From the NCBI RefSeq assembly GCF_047495875.1, contig NC_092462.1, positions 41,887,669 to 41,951,668 of the forward strand: a stretch of DNA of 64,000 nucleotides, written 5' to 3'. The notes beneath the pieces are model-generated. The model was not told the DNA's origin. It worked only from the letters and a program-made list of their open reading frames with translations, and did no database searches. The translations under genes were made by a program, and so were the position numbers. Origin of the DNA: Pithys albifrons albifrons (taxonomy: Eukaryota > Chordata > Aves > Passeriformes > Thamnophilidae). Of this stretch, positions 1 through 13,884 are shown one piece after another. Within the stretch, counting starts at the first letter, position 1; each line of letters begins with the position of its first letter.

Positions 1-3000
1 TCACAGCTACCACACAGAACATTTACTTTTCTTGTGGTTAGACCATGTGTCACAATATGTAGCAAATAAAGTGGCTCCTCAGCCTTGTACAGGAAAACAC
101 GGTTCTACCCCCAGCTGGTGTGGGGTAGCCCAGGCTGCAAAGGCAGCAATCCTCCTGGGGCTGAGGAGACCAGCTGGGATGAAGCCAGTCTGAGGAGAGA
201 ACAGCTTTTATCAGCTGACAACAACAGTGTTGCATCACAGTTTTGAACTCAGTGTAACAGAGCCTTTTGAGCCGCTGTTAACTACAGAGCTACATTACTT
301 GTGTAAGACCAGGAGAAGCAGGCCAGGGAAAAGTTTGGGAGATCCCATGGCAAAAAGATAACAAAACCCCTGTCTCCTTTGTTTTTGTATGATTTAGCTC
401 TGCATCAGAGAACAGCCCACTGCTGGAGCCTAATAAGTGACGTAAATAACCAGTAACAAATGAAAATATCTCTGACTGTGATTGAAGATACTAAAGTTTC
501 AGTAGAAGGTTGTACAGTGTCAAATATTGCAGCACAGCCTGGGGCTGCCACAATTCCCACTGCCAGTTGGATTAGGAATTAAAGGCAGAAATTAATAACT
601 TCTGCAAATGAAACAGAAGCTACAGATGCATAACTTCAGAGTTTCCAACAGCTCAGGGAAAAAGCAGTAGCTGACAGAAAGCTGAGAGCTGCCCAAGAGC
701 AGCCTACTAACATTTCCTCAGTAAAGAAAAGATAGATTTACAGTCAGCTGGGCAATCTGGGACAAGAAGCTGTCTTTGGGAGTGTGCCTCACAGAAATGC
801 TGCAAACTAAAGCATAAAAAATATCTTTGAAATGCTACATATGTGAAATATTAGATAATTAATATAGAAATCTTGAGACTCTGCAATGCCAGAAGCACCT
901 GATACAGATAAAAACCTAATTTATAAAGACATATCTAGGGCCCTGAAGGCAAAAATAAAATAATTCAGATCATAAAGCAAAGAAACCCTGTTGTTAGAAT
1001 CTGGTATGAGAAGCAGTCAGGGAGGCAGGTTGTCACAGGATTCCAAAGGCAGTTTGTATCTAAATACATCTTGAACTGTCTTTGACTCCCTTGCTTAATT
1101 TTTGTTTTAAATGGGGGTGAGGGGGAATGGGCAGGGCATTGGAAAATCAGTTATTTACAAGAGTTCAAAGAGTTTCAACTGAAAACATACTAACAACTCC
1201 AAGCAGAAAGAATAATAGCCAGATGGCAAAAACATATATCATATATTTAAATAGCACCCACAGAAGTTAAACATTCAAATATAAATATGCATATTCCTTT
1301 TGGTATTTCACTTATTAAAAAAGACAAGCAGTTCCAAATTTCATTTTTTGGGAATCATATGCTTTATTTTCAGGAACTGAATGCTGTTCCCACTAGCCTC
1401 ATCTACCCTTGAAGCATGATACTTACACTTCAAACTATTTCTTGGGGTTCTGGAATAACTGAACAGTGCTTTATGCCTTCTCTTTGTGTTGTTATGTGCA
1501 AACTAAACACTAGTCCCGTCCAGGCTAAAAAACCCAGACTTACAGGTTCTATGGACATGACAAGAAGCTCGAAAGCAACATAAAATTATTGTTAACACAA
1601 ATCAGAACTATAAAGTCAGTTTTAATGCATTGAAATAAGCAGACAAATTCAAACAAACAAAACCATTAACACATAGAGTTTACACAAGTGGCCATGAGAA
1701 GATGGGAGCTCAAGTTTTGATTTTCACACAAACTGAATTGCTGAGAAATAATCACAATTCAGTTTCATAGTCTGGATTCAGCTCTTGTAATGGATGTACT
1801 TTTAAGAAGCAATTTAACCATATTGTCTCCAAGTACCTTGTTTCTCTTTACCTATAAACCTATTGCACCTCTAAGGTGGCCAGGAAGAACAAAGCAGTTA
1901 CTGTGGAAGATATTTTACAAGTAGCAATCTAATTCTGAATTTTATAAGGCAAATCATTTCACTTTCAAAGGAAAAAAGGCTCTATTGGACAAACATTTTA
2001 GTGCACAGCACATTTAGGAATGTCTGGCAGTGTCAGTATTCTGATGAGGAAAGTGGTCCTAAGCATTGATACATCTTATGACTGTAGGAGAATTGATAAT
2101 AGAATTCCTTGATGTTTTATTTAAAAGTTTTGCTCAATAATTCAATAAAGAGATCCATTATAAATCAGGAAAGAGTAAGAACATGCCATAAGTACAATCC
2201 AGTAATGAATAAAAAAGCAAATCCACACAAGGAAAGCAAGTGTCTGTCATTTAGGCAGCACATAATTCACTACTTAACTCTACCAAATTAAGGTATCTGG
2301 GGTATAGACCAGCATGGATCTAAACAGCGACCCTGCTGTAACCCCTTCATCCTGCGAGAATGGAGAGTGAAAAGTACACAGCAGCTCCAATATTTGCATT
2401 AACAGACATACAATGGTATAGCTTTTTGATCACCCACAGATGCCTGATTTTTTTCTGGATTCCAAGTGAGGCAAATACAGAAAGGAAAAGCAATATGTAT
2501 GTGCTTTGTTCCTTATATCCTTCCTTCTCATTCCTGATGAATCACTGTCTCAGATAGGTCCTCCAGTGCTTATTAATGCATCAAAACTCTTTTGTGCACA
2601 AATTCCGAGAACAGGATTCATCCCAAAAAGGTGATTTACCTTTACTTCATAGAAAGAAGTCCTTCATGGACATGTCATTTCTGCCATAAGCTGCCTATAT
2701 TTAGTTTCATAAAGGCAATTAAAAAAACCTAATTTCTTACATTCCCACAGGTCTTGTCATTCTGCATATCCTAGCAGGAACTACAGAAGTATTTCCCATA
2801 AACTTACAAGGAATCTGCTAGCATCAAGAAAGCCAAACCAAATTAGGAAATGTATTTCCACAGAGTCTTCCATCAAGAAACAGTAAATATGAAAATTTCC
2901 AACAACTCAGCATGTTGCTACATTGCCATTTGCCCATAAATTCCAATAATACACAGTTCTGCGATCCCATTAGCATCCTGGAGAGTAAAAAACAAGTGAG

Positions 3001-6000
3001 CCATAAATCTCAAATCCTATAATCACAGTCAGTGCTACCCATCCCATATCTTTGAATCCAAAAGATTTTTTTAAATTGCATTAGCTATTTTTATTTTTGT
3101 GCAAAAATAAGCAATTCTGAACTGAATGACACCTTTTACCAATTTCAACTGTAACCCTGTCGTCTAACACTTTCTTTAAACAAGATATCTAAGAAAAAAA
3201 AAATTCGACTTCAGGATCTCTTATTACAGCAGCGACATCAAAATTAGATATAGAAGGCTAAGCACTCTTTACTTCCTTTCTTCCTTCGTTCTCAGGAAGT
3301 AATATTGCCAATATCTATTCTGTTCCAGATAGTCCTGATTGACCCTTCAGAATACATCAGAATTTGTCCCAGATATCCTTGGTAGGTATTGATTAATAAT
3401 AGACATCTTTGTTTCTAACTCAGGTACCACTGAAGCACCCAATAACAACACAAACCAGAACTTAGAAGGACATGACAGTGGTAACATTTGCAAGGAAACA
3501 AGATTTTGCTTTAATCAATCTCCTGCTGCTTTATATTCCTAATCTGATGGCAAATGCCACTAGGCTGATATGTCTTCAGGTAAAGAATAGCTGCCTTCAT
3601 TTTATTATCCTAACAGGATTGTGGAAAAAAAAATCAATTAAAAAAATCCATGTCTCTAAAAGATTACTTAGGAACAAGCTCTAAGAATTGTATAAACCTT
3701 CCTTATACTGCAACGTCAGGCATAACTGGAAAGCCAAAAGAAATAGGAAGCATAAGCCTCAAGAACTAAATGCAAGTGAAGCAGAACTAGACCACCTTCC
3801 CTTATGTCTCCATTCTATTTCTCTTTTTCAGCTTTGGAAAGCTGTAGTAGAACTCTGCTCCTTTGCTGATATCCTGTAAGTATTCAAATGTAAAACTTCT
3901 CAGATTGTGTAACAAGTCATCAAACAGAGGCACAGGCTTTTGTACATGGCAATGGAAATTAGAATTTGCTATACTTGCCACTACTTAATTTCTTAAAAGT
4001 CAGACCTGACAGTCATCTAAATTACATTAGAAGCTCAACACTAAGAGGGTGTGTGTTGTAAAGGGCTGTGGTAGCATTTTTAAGCTTTTTATAACTGTAG
4101 AATAGGGAGTTTAAGCTAATGGTGCTATTGTCTCTAGGTATTCATGTTCAAGAGGCTAGAATCATTTACTGCACCACAACCTGTCCCTGACTTGCCAGAT
4201 TTACTTCTTTTCAAGTAGGACTTGTCCTTTTAAAGAAATCACATAAAAAATCATTCACATACATTATGTTTTCTGATGCTATGTATTTAAACAAGCAAGG
4301 TGTAAAAGCATATTTCTGCAAAACCACAACCAAATAGTAGTAAAGTGATGAACAACCATTCCAGGCAGTTTCCCCACAAATAAATTTCCTCTCCACTTAA
4401 ATAAGAGACATTTAGGGGCTTATTTTCAGACACAGTTTATGTGTATTCATAAACCAAACCAACTGGTGACATACCTCAGAGAAAGTTACAATAGAGTATT
4501 GATCAACATTGTGCTTACCTCTCTTACATTACAATTTCTCTTATGACCCAAGCTGACAAAGATTTTCAATTAAATGCAGCTTGAGTTCTTCAGCATCTGA
4601 GAGACTAACTGCTAATGCCCTTACTATGTAGCCTACAAACATTTTATTGCTAGTGCAATAATGTACAAGTTGATGGTTATAGCTCTAACATGAGAAAGGG
4701 CATATGGTTCCTGTCAAACTGTTCTGTTTATTTCACCCTTACAGCTGTTCTGGAAGCAAACAGAAATTTTAGGTAGAACTCTCAAAACTTGAATTGGTTT
4801 CTGTGTGCATAGCTACTCATGCTAAAAGCTTTCATTTAAACAAATACCTCAGTGCAGTCAGCACAACCAAAAGCAATTGAGAGTCATTCGCCATTTGCTT
4901 TCCCTTTCACTATACGGCTATTCAGCGATCCCAGGCATAAACAGAGCAGTGCTTCTAGACATACTATGACAGCATACAAAGTGTTAGTGCCTGGTCCTGA
5001 AGGACTTTAAGTCAAAAAGAAAAGATTAAAACCTTCTGTAAGTTTCCCTGAGGGCCTGATGAAAAAGACACATTTAATATTATTGCAAAAGTTCATTGAG
5101 ACTCCAACCAGTGCTGTGCTAAGTAACAACACTTCTTTCTCTGCTCTTAAGTTGGGTCCCCATTCTTAGCAGTAGCACAGCCCAGGATCAGATGGGAAGC
5201 CTGAGGCTACTTAAAGAAAACATTCATTCTCCTCAGCTCGCTGACAGCTTTTAAACAAACAACTTAAAACCACTTCCAACTTTTGAGCATTAGAAATGGT
5301 CTCAGCAAAAACAGATCTGTAAGGCACAGAAGGCTGCCGGCAGTGAGAAACAAGTTGAATCTATTAAATTTACCACGTCGCCATCTGACGGAATCTAACA
5401 CGTTTCTTCAAGGCTGTAGCAAATACAGGCAAATATGTTCTATTCTAAGAAAATATTTATTTCACCACATCTGGAAAGATTATAGCATTGTTCCTTTCCT
5501 TACCAGCAAATAAAAACAGTAGCCTGGTAGTACAGGGAGAACAGACACACCCCTGGAGTATCAGATTATGGTGTCCTGCAATTTTATCCAAATCTATGCT
5601 TCCAGTTTTTGATCATCAAACATAGCAAGGCACACCTGCATGTGCAGAAAGCCTAACTCAATTGCTCTGGCAAACACAAGTTACTTCTTTACTATGCATG
5701 GGTTGCACCCTCATGGCCCAGTGCTAGACCCACAGAACATGCATGCCCCCAAACAGGGCTGTGCATGCCCCATGGACTCAGCCAACACTCCTGCTCTACG
5801 ATCCATACATTACGTTTATCTAGAGCAAAGCCTGCTTGCTATTGCTCCCAACACCACTCCACAGGGACATTTGGAAACACAAAAGGGCTTCACAGCTTAA
5901 TGTAGAATCAAGCTTTTGTGACAGAATGCTCTCATCAGTTGAGTGTGTCCAGCAAGATTCTGGGTGCCCTTGTCATTAGCACATACCTAGAAAGCAAACA

Positions 6001-8790
6001 AATCCTATGAAAACACATCTGTGCCCACCCAGTAATATTAATAGCCAGGAAGAATAAGTGTGCTTCACATTCCTGTTAGCAATGTATTAACTTGCTGTAG
6101 TTCAGACAGCTCCATGCAAATTAACAGAGAGGTTATGGGAACTTAGACTACGCTCTTAATGATGTTCATAATACTATCTTTCAGCACACCAGTGGGAATT
6201 ATGGAGAGCTGCATTGTGAGATATTATTTCTAGTGCCATAACAGCTTTAAGACACACACATAAAAGTATAAGACACAAGTATGCCTAAGGAAGATTTTAG
6301 TGACTCTTAATAACTTCTTAATCATAGAAGTGTTTCTAATACAATTGTTTCCAGCATGTAATTTAAATTTAAAATTAATGTTTAACAGAAGTAGATGTAA
6401 TGAACCAGTTTTATTTGGATTTCTTATTGTAATACCTCAGCTCTGCCAATTATAAGCTAACATTTCAATATCATACACTGCCACAGTAGAAGACAAAAGC
6501 TCTGAATGGTTAGAAGATAAACAGCAGTGATTCTTTGTTCAGCCCCGGTTTGTGAGAGAAATCAAGCAATTTCTATTATATGCCACTTAAAATATTTGAA
6601 GGTGAAAAAAGAGAGAAAATTCCCATTTATAAGTTAGCAGGGGAAAAGCAGCTGAGAACCTTTATATGGTAAGATAAAATATGTATCCTAGCTACAGGGA
6701 GACCATTTTGTTCTTGCAAAAAAGAGAAGAGCGCTGTTCTAGACAAGAGTGGGATAGATCTTCTCTAAACAAATTAAATGCTTCCTCTCTAAAATACTTC
6801 TAAATTGAACCAGAACAATCTAGCAAAGCTCTGCCCAATAATGTGCAAGCTCAAAACAGTAGTACCTGAGATTACCTAATTTCCTGAATTTAGATATGTC
6901 CTGTGCAAGAGTTTTGTGACAAGATTCAGCTTTTACACCACACTAATATGATGAAGACATGCTCTGTGTCATCAGCAATAAACTCCTAGGGCTACAAAAA
7001 GGCTTCCTCACAGACTTCCTCACGATGCTATCATAGATATTACTAATTAGCTCAGAAGAGAAAAACCTTGCATCATTTTTCTCTCTTTCTGAGAGTTGAA
7101 GCTACTTAGAACTATGCAGTCAAAAAAACCCAAGCTCCCTTGTTTGCACTGGCTGATGGGGTACATGGGGGATATACCAACAGCCCTTTTAAGACACAGA
7201 TTCCAGGTTTGGGTAGGCCTGTGGGGCAAACTAGACCCACAGTCAAAAATTCCCAGACTGTCAGCCATGCAGCCTGTATCTATTCTGGAAAGCAAAGTTT
7301 CAAAAGCCTCATTCCCAGGCATTAGAAAAAAATCAATAAGCACTCATTCAATATATCTGGGCAGGGACAAAGAAGACACTGTTTATGAATGCCAGAAAAC
7401 ATCTGGAAAAAGCACTGTCTAAGTAACAGAAGTACCAAAGCTATGTAGGACCCATTGTCCTGCCACAGGCATGCATAGGCCTTGCTACATCCTTTTTTCA
7501 GGGAGGAAAAGAGGTTAATCTGTGGAGCAAGTCATCAAAAGTATCAGCCTCTTTCCAGGAAACCACTTAACTTTTCCCTTTGTTCAAGTTAGTCTCTATC
7601 TGCAAACAACAACCTTCCACACCAGTGCTGCCATACAAATCTTGCTGAACTGTGCCGAATGGAGCTCCAGTTAAGATTTAAGCACAAGCACCACAAAAAA
7701 AGAGTGAGCCTACTTCAGGGTGCTCACTAAGGTCTTACTGCAACACTTGTCACAGAGGAGCACAGCCTCCCCAACTCACACATCTCTTGCTAAAAACACC
7801 CCTGCAGATCAAGAAGTTGGGCCCCTCTCACATCACAGTTCTCTGCAGGGCTCCCATTTGATCCCAGCCTTCCCTCACTCAAAAGCCAAATGGTAAAACT
7901 CCCACCCCCAATTAGGTTCCCTCAGCTCCCTGTTACCTCTTTCATTTCACATGGATATTTTTATTTTCTTGCAGTCAAGCACAGTCACTACAGTCAGTTT
8001 TCCTCCTCTCACTGGTCTTTCCTGCCCACCTGCCAGCTGCCACCACAGATTCCTCATACCCCTAGGCACAGCTGAGGGTAATTAGGTACTCAGGTTAAAT
8101 TGAGCCTCTTTCCTGCCAGTTTAGGGTTATACCTCTGCAGTGAGCTAGTCTCACAATGACTTTCCATCCCTATGGTGAAAAGAGGGCAGACTTTAACTCC
8201 TGATGTGTATAGAAGACATTCAGGAGCTTTTGGGTTGCTTTTTAATCAGAAGAAAGCAAGAAACAGACTACTTTCTGCTATTACAAAGATTAACAGCAGT
8301 TTCAAAAAAATAGTTTGCTTTTCTTTGAGTTGGACCCAAATGCTTTAAGAACCTATAGGAATAAAGTGAGATGGACCTGCTCATTCCAGAAGAGTAAACA
8401 GTTTTGGTTGTTCAGCTGAGATCAAAGGGACTCTATCAAACCAATTTTGACCTCTGTCAGATTTTGAGTGAGTGTCCCAGTTATTTACACACGTGACATG
8501 TACTCTCTTTTGACTAGGAATGCCATTCACCCTAGAGTTTTTGGTGAACAGGTATATTCTTGTGGAAACCACTGAATTGCCATACTAGCACGTCCTATAA
8601 ACAAATAAAACCACTTCCCCCTAACAAAACATGGAGAATTTTGCTTTAAATACTGCAAAACTGAACACAAAATACTCTCACCAGCACACATCACCAAGTT
8701 CAGGAACAGCAGTGAGGGGCTGCTCCTCAACCCAGTATGAGTGTACACAACCACATGGCCCCAGTTTTTAATTTTTGCATGTTAAGAAAG
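1..8790. other. AT-rich intergenic or deep-intronic DNA, no gene recognised
   Basis: Open frames here are short (the longest is about 108 codons near 7.1-7.4 kb). They show no recognisable domain, no paired splice sites and ordinary AT-rich composition. I see no RNA gene and no clear mobile element. In human the genes before CDKN2AIP are WWC2 and the claudins CLDN22/CLDN24. No claudin or WWC2 exon is visible here. Confidence 0.5.
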
Positions 8791-8794
8791 CAAC

Positions 8795-8862
8795 CTCTAC
8801 AGCCTAGTGTTTAGACCTGCACAACGGAGGACACATGGATTTCAGTCCTTCTTTTGGCAACT
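8795..8862 (+). repeat. Possible tRNA-derived SINE remnant
   Basis: The stretch reads like the degenerate tRNA-related head of an old amniote SINE: a 'cctagtgtttagacc' block resembling an A-box region, then 'ggatttcagtcc' where a B-box-like segment would lie. It is short and diverged, and no flanking duplication is visible. A chance match is possible. Confidence 0.28.
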
Positions 8863-9094
8863 ATCCTATATCAGCTATTTGTAAGAACCAGGCTTCCCCA
8901 CCTTCCCTTTTCTTTGGGAGTCCTCTTGCCATCGAGTGACACACTCACTCTTCCTGATCCAGAGCATATTTAATCATTTCATGCAAAACTTCACTAAAGA
9001 GAACTTAGTAAGCAGAGTATGAGAACATTTTATAGCCTGGCAATTAGGACATTGCATTTCAAATTCCTACAAGCAGTAAATTAAACGGACTTTG

Positions 9095-9160
9095 TGTAAG
9101 TACTGTCTGGATTAATGCTCTAATCATTAAGCCATTGGACAAACAAGGAGAGGGTACAGG
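9095..9160 (-). repeat. Possible tRNA-derived SINE remnant, reverse orientation
   Basis: Read on the minus strand, the segment contains 'tggcttaatgattagagcat'. This resembles the 'tggcttagtggttagagcat' head of tRNA-derived SINEs of amniotes. It lies about 300 bp from a similar remnant in the opposite orientation. There is no intact tail or target duplication. Confidence 0.3.
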
Positions 9161-12100
9161 CCACTCTTGCCTTTTAACAAGCTTAACTTAATAAATAAAC
9201 CTTTTCTATGTCAACTTCATTTTATACACAAACAGAAAACACCCATAGCAAGTCAACCAGCAAGCAGCAAAACATTTTTCTACCCTTTCTCTCCATGGTC
9301 CTTCAGACCACCATGTAGGAATGGGCCTCTCTCACATAGGGTCACCTGGATACCCCCACCTGCTGAATATCCATTCCTTCCAGAGACACTCGTCTTTAGA
9401 CCATCCACTTCTCTTTCTGGACTGGTATACAAATGACACGGTTAAGTACGAATCAGGCATCTAAACATTGCTTTATTAAGTATTATGGCTGTTCTCCCAG
9501 GCCTATAGAGTGTCCCTTGCTGCCCATCTCCTCTCCTAAGAAGTACCACTACCTGTTTCGGAGCTAGCTGTGTTTTGCATGGACCCCATGCTTGTTAATC
9601 CCAGAATGGTGACTCGATTACCTGCCAGTTATGAATGAGTTACCTCACCTGTGAACCTCATTGGGACCTATATAGGTGAGAGAGAACCAGAGCTCGCCAG
9701 CACCAGCAAGTCTGAGACACCCTTAGCCATGACACACGCTATGTGGGAACTTCATTATCAGAGAAGGCGGCACCTGTGGGTTACAGATTCTTCAGTGCAA
9801 ATTTTCAGTTCAGTGCAAATTTTTACATCATATACATAAATATCACTAAAATATTAACATTTGTAGATGTAACCTTTAGGCCTTTAAAAAAAAACCCCAA
9901 ACTTAATCTCAGCACATATTTTTCTCTTTGCTATGTTTCTCTTTCCCTTCTAACCTGGGAATTAAAAGAGCCAACTAGTTTACAACAAGGCTTCAAACCA
10001 CATTTTGGAAATAAAAAGGAGAAGAGCAATTTGCTTAACATCTACCCCACTCAAATAAACCCCAAATTTGTTGGGCATTTATCCTCAAAGCACACTTGAC
10101 AATGGGGCAACATGATGCTGAAACGCTCAAAGGCAGAATTGTTCTGGGATAATCGGTTTATGTCATTCACAGACTGTGCCATTCATTGTGTGGCCAGTAC
10201 AAACCTCCTTCTGTGCTAAAGAACAGAAGAGCTCTGGGGTTTACTGGTCATGAATGGAAACCCTCACTCTGTATCATGATAAAAGCAAATATATCATGAA
10301 TCCATGCCAATGCATTACAGTGAGGATAAAATATAAAACAATGCAGACTATAAGTTCATAGGACAGCTGCTTCCCAGATACTGAAAATACAGGCTAAATG
10401 CTAGTTTGAAATCTGCGCTGCAGGCTCCTTGACTAACACTTGGCTCTCAATAAAGAGATTACTGTAGGATTAAGCCTTACCTTGGGAAGTAGAAAAGAAA
10501 CAAATCTCTAATTATCTCTACTATTGTACTCTGGCCATGATTTCTTTTTCTCTGGGGAAAAATAAGCTTTGTACTGGCTAGAGTTTAATGTGTGTATTCC
10601 TTCAGTTAGTTTTAATATATTTTAAAGTATTAATAAGGTAACTTGTAACTTTTATTCTCTAGTTGTTAATGTACTCTCTAATAGGAATATTTTTTGTAAT
10701 TGTTCTTGCAGCAAATACACGTGTTCATGCTAAAAAGCCCTTTTAAAAATATTTTACTCAGAAACCTGAAATTCCCTTTTGTGTATGACCTAAAACACCT
10801 GAACCACTACAGTAGAAGGAATTTTGGATTTGTAATCAAACAGTTTACTTTTCGTTACTATTTAACTAAACCATTGACAAATATTTGCAAATCAAACTGT
10901 CTCTGTTAATGACTAAACGCCATCAAGAACAGAAATAACCTGCCTCATTTAGAGAGGAATGCCATCCAAAGGGCAAAACTTACTATCTTGTTCTACCTCC
11001 TAGGGGAAAAGTTGAAGTTGGAAGAAAATTAACTGAGGAAAAAAAACGACAGAAGTCTTGATCTCAAAAAATAAAATTATGACTGTGGTGAGTGGAGTGA
11101 AGATAGACGGAAACTGAAGGACCTGCTTTCTAATAATGTGAGAAAAACTCAGTATGTGATTCTGAGGGAGAGAATGAGAAGTTAATGACAAGTCAGAATT
11201 GCAGTTTAAAATAACACAAGAAAAACACATGAGACAGTAATTTTGGTCAACTTGCTGAAGAGAAAAAGAAAGATGAATTCAGAGGAAAAAAAATAGAAAT
11301 GACAGACACAGACAAGACATTACAGGAGGGTATAGAAAAAGAGTAAGGAAAAAGCATTACAAAGATATGAGAGAGAAACATGGGCTGTTGCATGAGACAG
11401 ATAATCAGATGTTGCACATGCAGAAGAAATTAAAATCACCAGGGAAATTCACTAAGCTACAATAAAGAAACAGGAGCTAGAAAACAAAATAAACCAAAAC
11501 AAACTACATAAAAATAAAGAAAAGCCTAAGTTATTTGTCATTTTCTCATTTGTCCTAAACCTAATCTAAATTACACACAATATTGTTTGATTTAGAGGAA
11601 GTCAGGAAGATTCTGCAAAATGTTTTGGTTTCTTTCCCCTGGAAAATGAAGTGTCCAAATCACAGTTTTCCTGAAATGTTTCTATTCTATTAGGAAAAGT
11701 AGAACAAAATACGTTGTTCTGAGTTAAACTGAATTGATGTTAAGTTTGTCTAACCAATCAAACCCCCTCATCTGGGGTTAATCTATAATTAAACTTCTCC
11801 TGTATGAATTGTTGTAGGCTTTCTGGGGAGTTATTGTTCAACTACCACATTCTGTTCAATGGATTAACTTTTCCAAGGAGGATTGCAGCTTCCCATCTGC
11901 CCAAACTGTTATGTTATACACTACTTGCAGGAAAAGCAGTATGTCATGGAAGACATCCCCTAAACAGACACCTAGCCTAGAGATGAAAATGGGAATAAGG
12001 CATGGAATAGTTTCTTTCACAGACATTCCCCTTCCCACTTGTAATGATTATTTGCTTCCAGTCTGCAGCCTTATTATGATTTTCTCTTTCGTACTCTCAC

Positions 12101-13299
12101 CTTCTTTCACACACAAAGATATTTTTTCTACACTCCATGCTCTTACCACTACTACATCTCTTTCCACATTTCTGTCACCTTCTCTCTGCCCCTCCTTTAC
12201 TTACCAGACACTGTCTGCTAGGAAGTCTAGTATGTCTGCTGTGAAAAGCAATACATTCTTCTTGGTATTTCGGGCACATCAGCCTGTCCAGAAATCTTCA
12301 TTCTCAAATGGCTGTCCCTCAGACCCTTTCCATGAGCCCACAAAACAAGCCTCTTGGCTGATGCCAGTTAAGGAGTTGATGGAATATGTGAGTGTATTTG
12401 CAAACACTCAAGTCCTTGGGGTGTGATAGTGAAAAGGACACATATTTTTAGGTTTAAAGAAAAAAAATAACATCTTTCTATTATATGTTGTGATGTATAT
12501 GCCCAGGGGTGTAATATGTATGTATCTGTGATATGTGTGTTGATTATAAGAAGTATTCTCAGCTCCTGCTGATTTTTTTCCTTGCACCTAGGACTTATTA
12601 CAGTAGAAAATAGATTTCCAAAAACATATTACAAAAAAAATATAGTAAGATAGTTGCATTTAAGATATATAAAAGAAATTTAGTATTAGATCACAGATCA
12701 GTCATCAGTAAATTTCTTCTGGTTTTATTTTGGGTTTTTTAAGACAGTAACTTCATGTATTTTACAAACTAAATAAGCCTATATGGAAAATGAACTGCTG
12801 TGTATTGCAAATTTATAGAACACTTTAGCCTTTCCTTCTGGAATCAACTAACCTCCCAGGAAAAAATCCTTTTCAAAGCTTCATTCCAAAGAACATTTGT
12901 GTCTGAATTACGAGAGACCTAAAGGATGAACCAGTCAAATGCTCTCCAAATCCTTAGTAAATCAGCTTTGTGTTGGAGAGGAGTTGCCTTCCACCCCCAC
13001 AAAGGAATTTCAAAGGTGTGAGTTACTCAGTGTACTTGTATTTTTCAACAGAAATAACAGATGTTCTCAAGATTCTCCAAGCTGTGACTCCAACTGTTGT
13101 GCTGAAAAAAGTCATGACCTAGCTCCTACAAACATATTAAAACTGATTTTTTTTCACTTTACATTTTATTAGCCAGTTGCTTTGCCTATTTATACCTTTA
13201 AACATGATGCTTTCAACGACAAAGGGACTCATCACACATTAATTGAAACCAACGTCAGCACTCCAACTGAGTGCCAGAGTCCTTTACAAATATTGGCAA

Positions 13300-13665
13300 G
13301 CATATTTAATGAATTCACGTTTAAGAAAAGCCCAATCTTTGAAGAATTTTTGATGTCTTGTCGTATTTAGAATAGCAAAACAATAGGTATGGGAACCAAA
13401 AATTTTATCAAGGATCTGTCCCTTTCTAATTACACCTCAAAATGTAAGATTAGACCTGCCTTCTCCTTATTATATAAAAGAGGTAATATTAGATGCCATT
13501 GTTTGAATAAAGCACATATGAATCTGTGATGCAAGCATAGTATAAACCTTATGAATTGCTAATTTAGTGCAGGGCAGGACTAAATCAAGATCATGGTGGG
13601 TGGATAAATGCACCTTTAAAAATACACAACTATCATTTGCATGTACATTTTAGTCTGCCTTGTCC
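13300..13665 (+). repeat. Left arm of a diverged inverted duplication
   Basis: This block matches the reverse complement of roughly 16,925-17,215. Shared landmarks occur in the same order. They are 'ggaaccaaa', then 'tcaaggatctgtcc' followed by 'tttctaattacacctc', then 'tgatg' after a 'gaat' block, then 'agtgcagggca', 'acctttaaaaata' and 'tttgcatg'. By eye, identity is moderate with several indels. The arms flank the CR1 copy at 13,885-15,566. They may be two copies of an unnamed ancient repeat or an inverted segmental duplication. Confidence 0.7.
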
Positions 13666-13884
13666 GCTACCTGTGAGCTTGACACGACATAGCACACAAC
13701 ATGCAATTTCTGAATTACAGCATTTAGTGTACCTTAGGCAAATGGTAGTAGTTGAGCCCTGTCCCAAACTTCTGCAGCATGGGAGCCTTCACATGAGTTT
13801 ACCTACCTCTCCATATTCACAAAACTTGCATGATTCCAACTGGTTTTGAGATTTAAAAACAATTGCCTTCTCAAACTTGGCATA

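Noticed and set aside
11911..12426. 171-codon plus-strand frame
   Set aside because: Ser/Thr/Phe-rich, pyrimidine-biased sequence with no recognisable motif or splice context. Probably chance.
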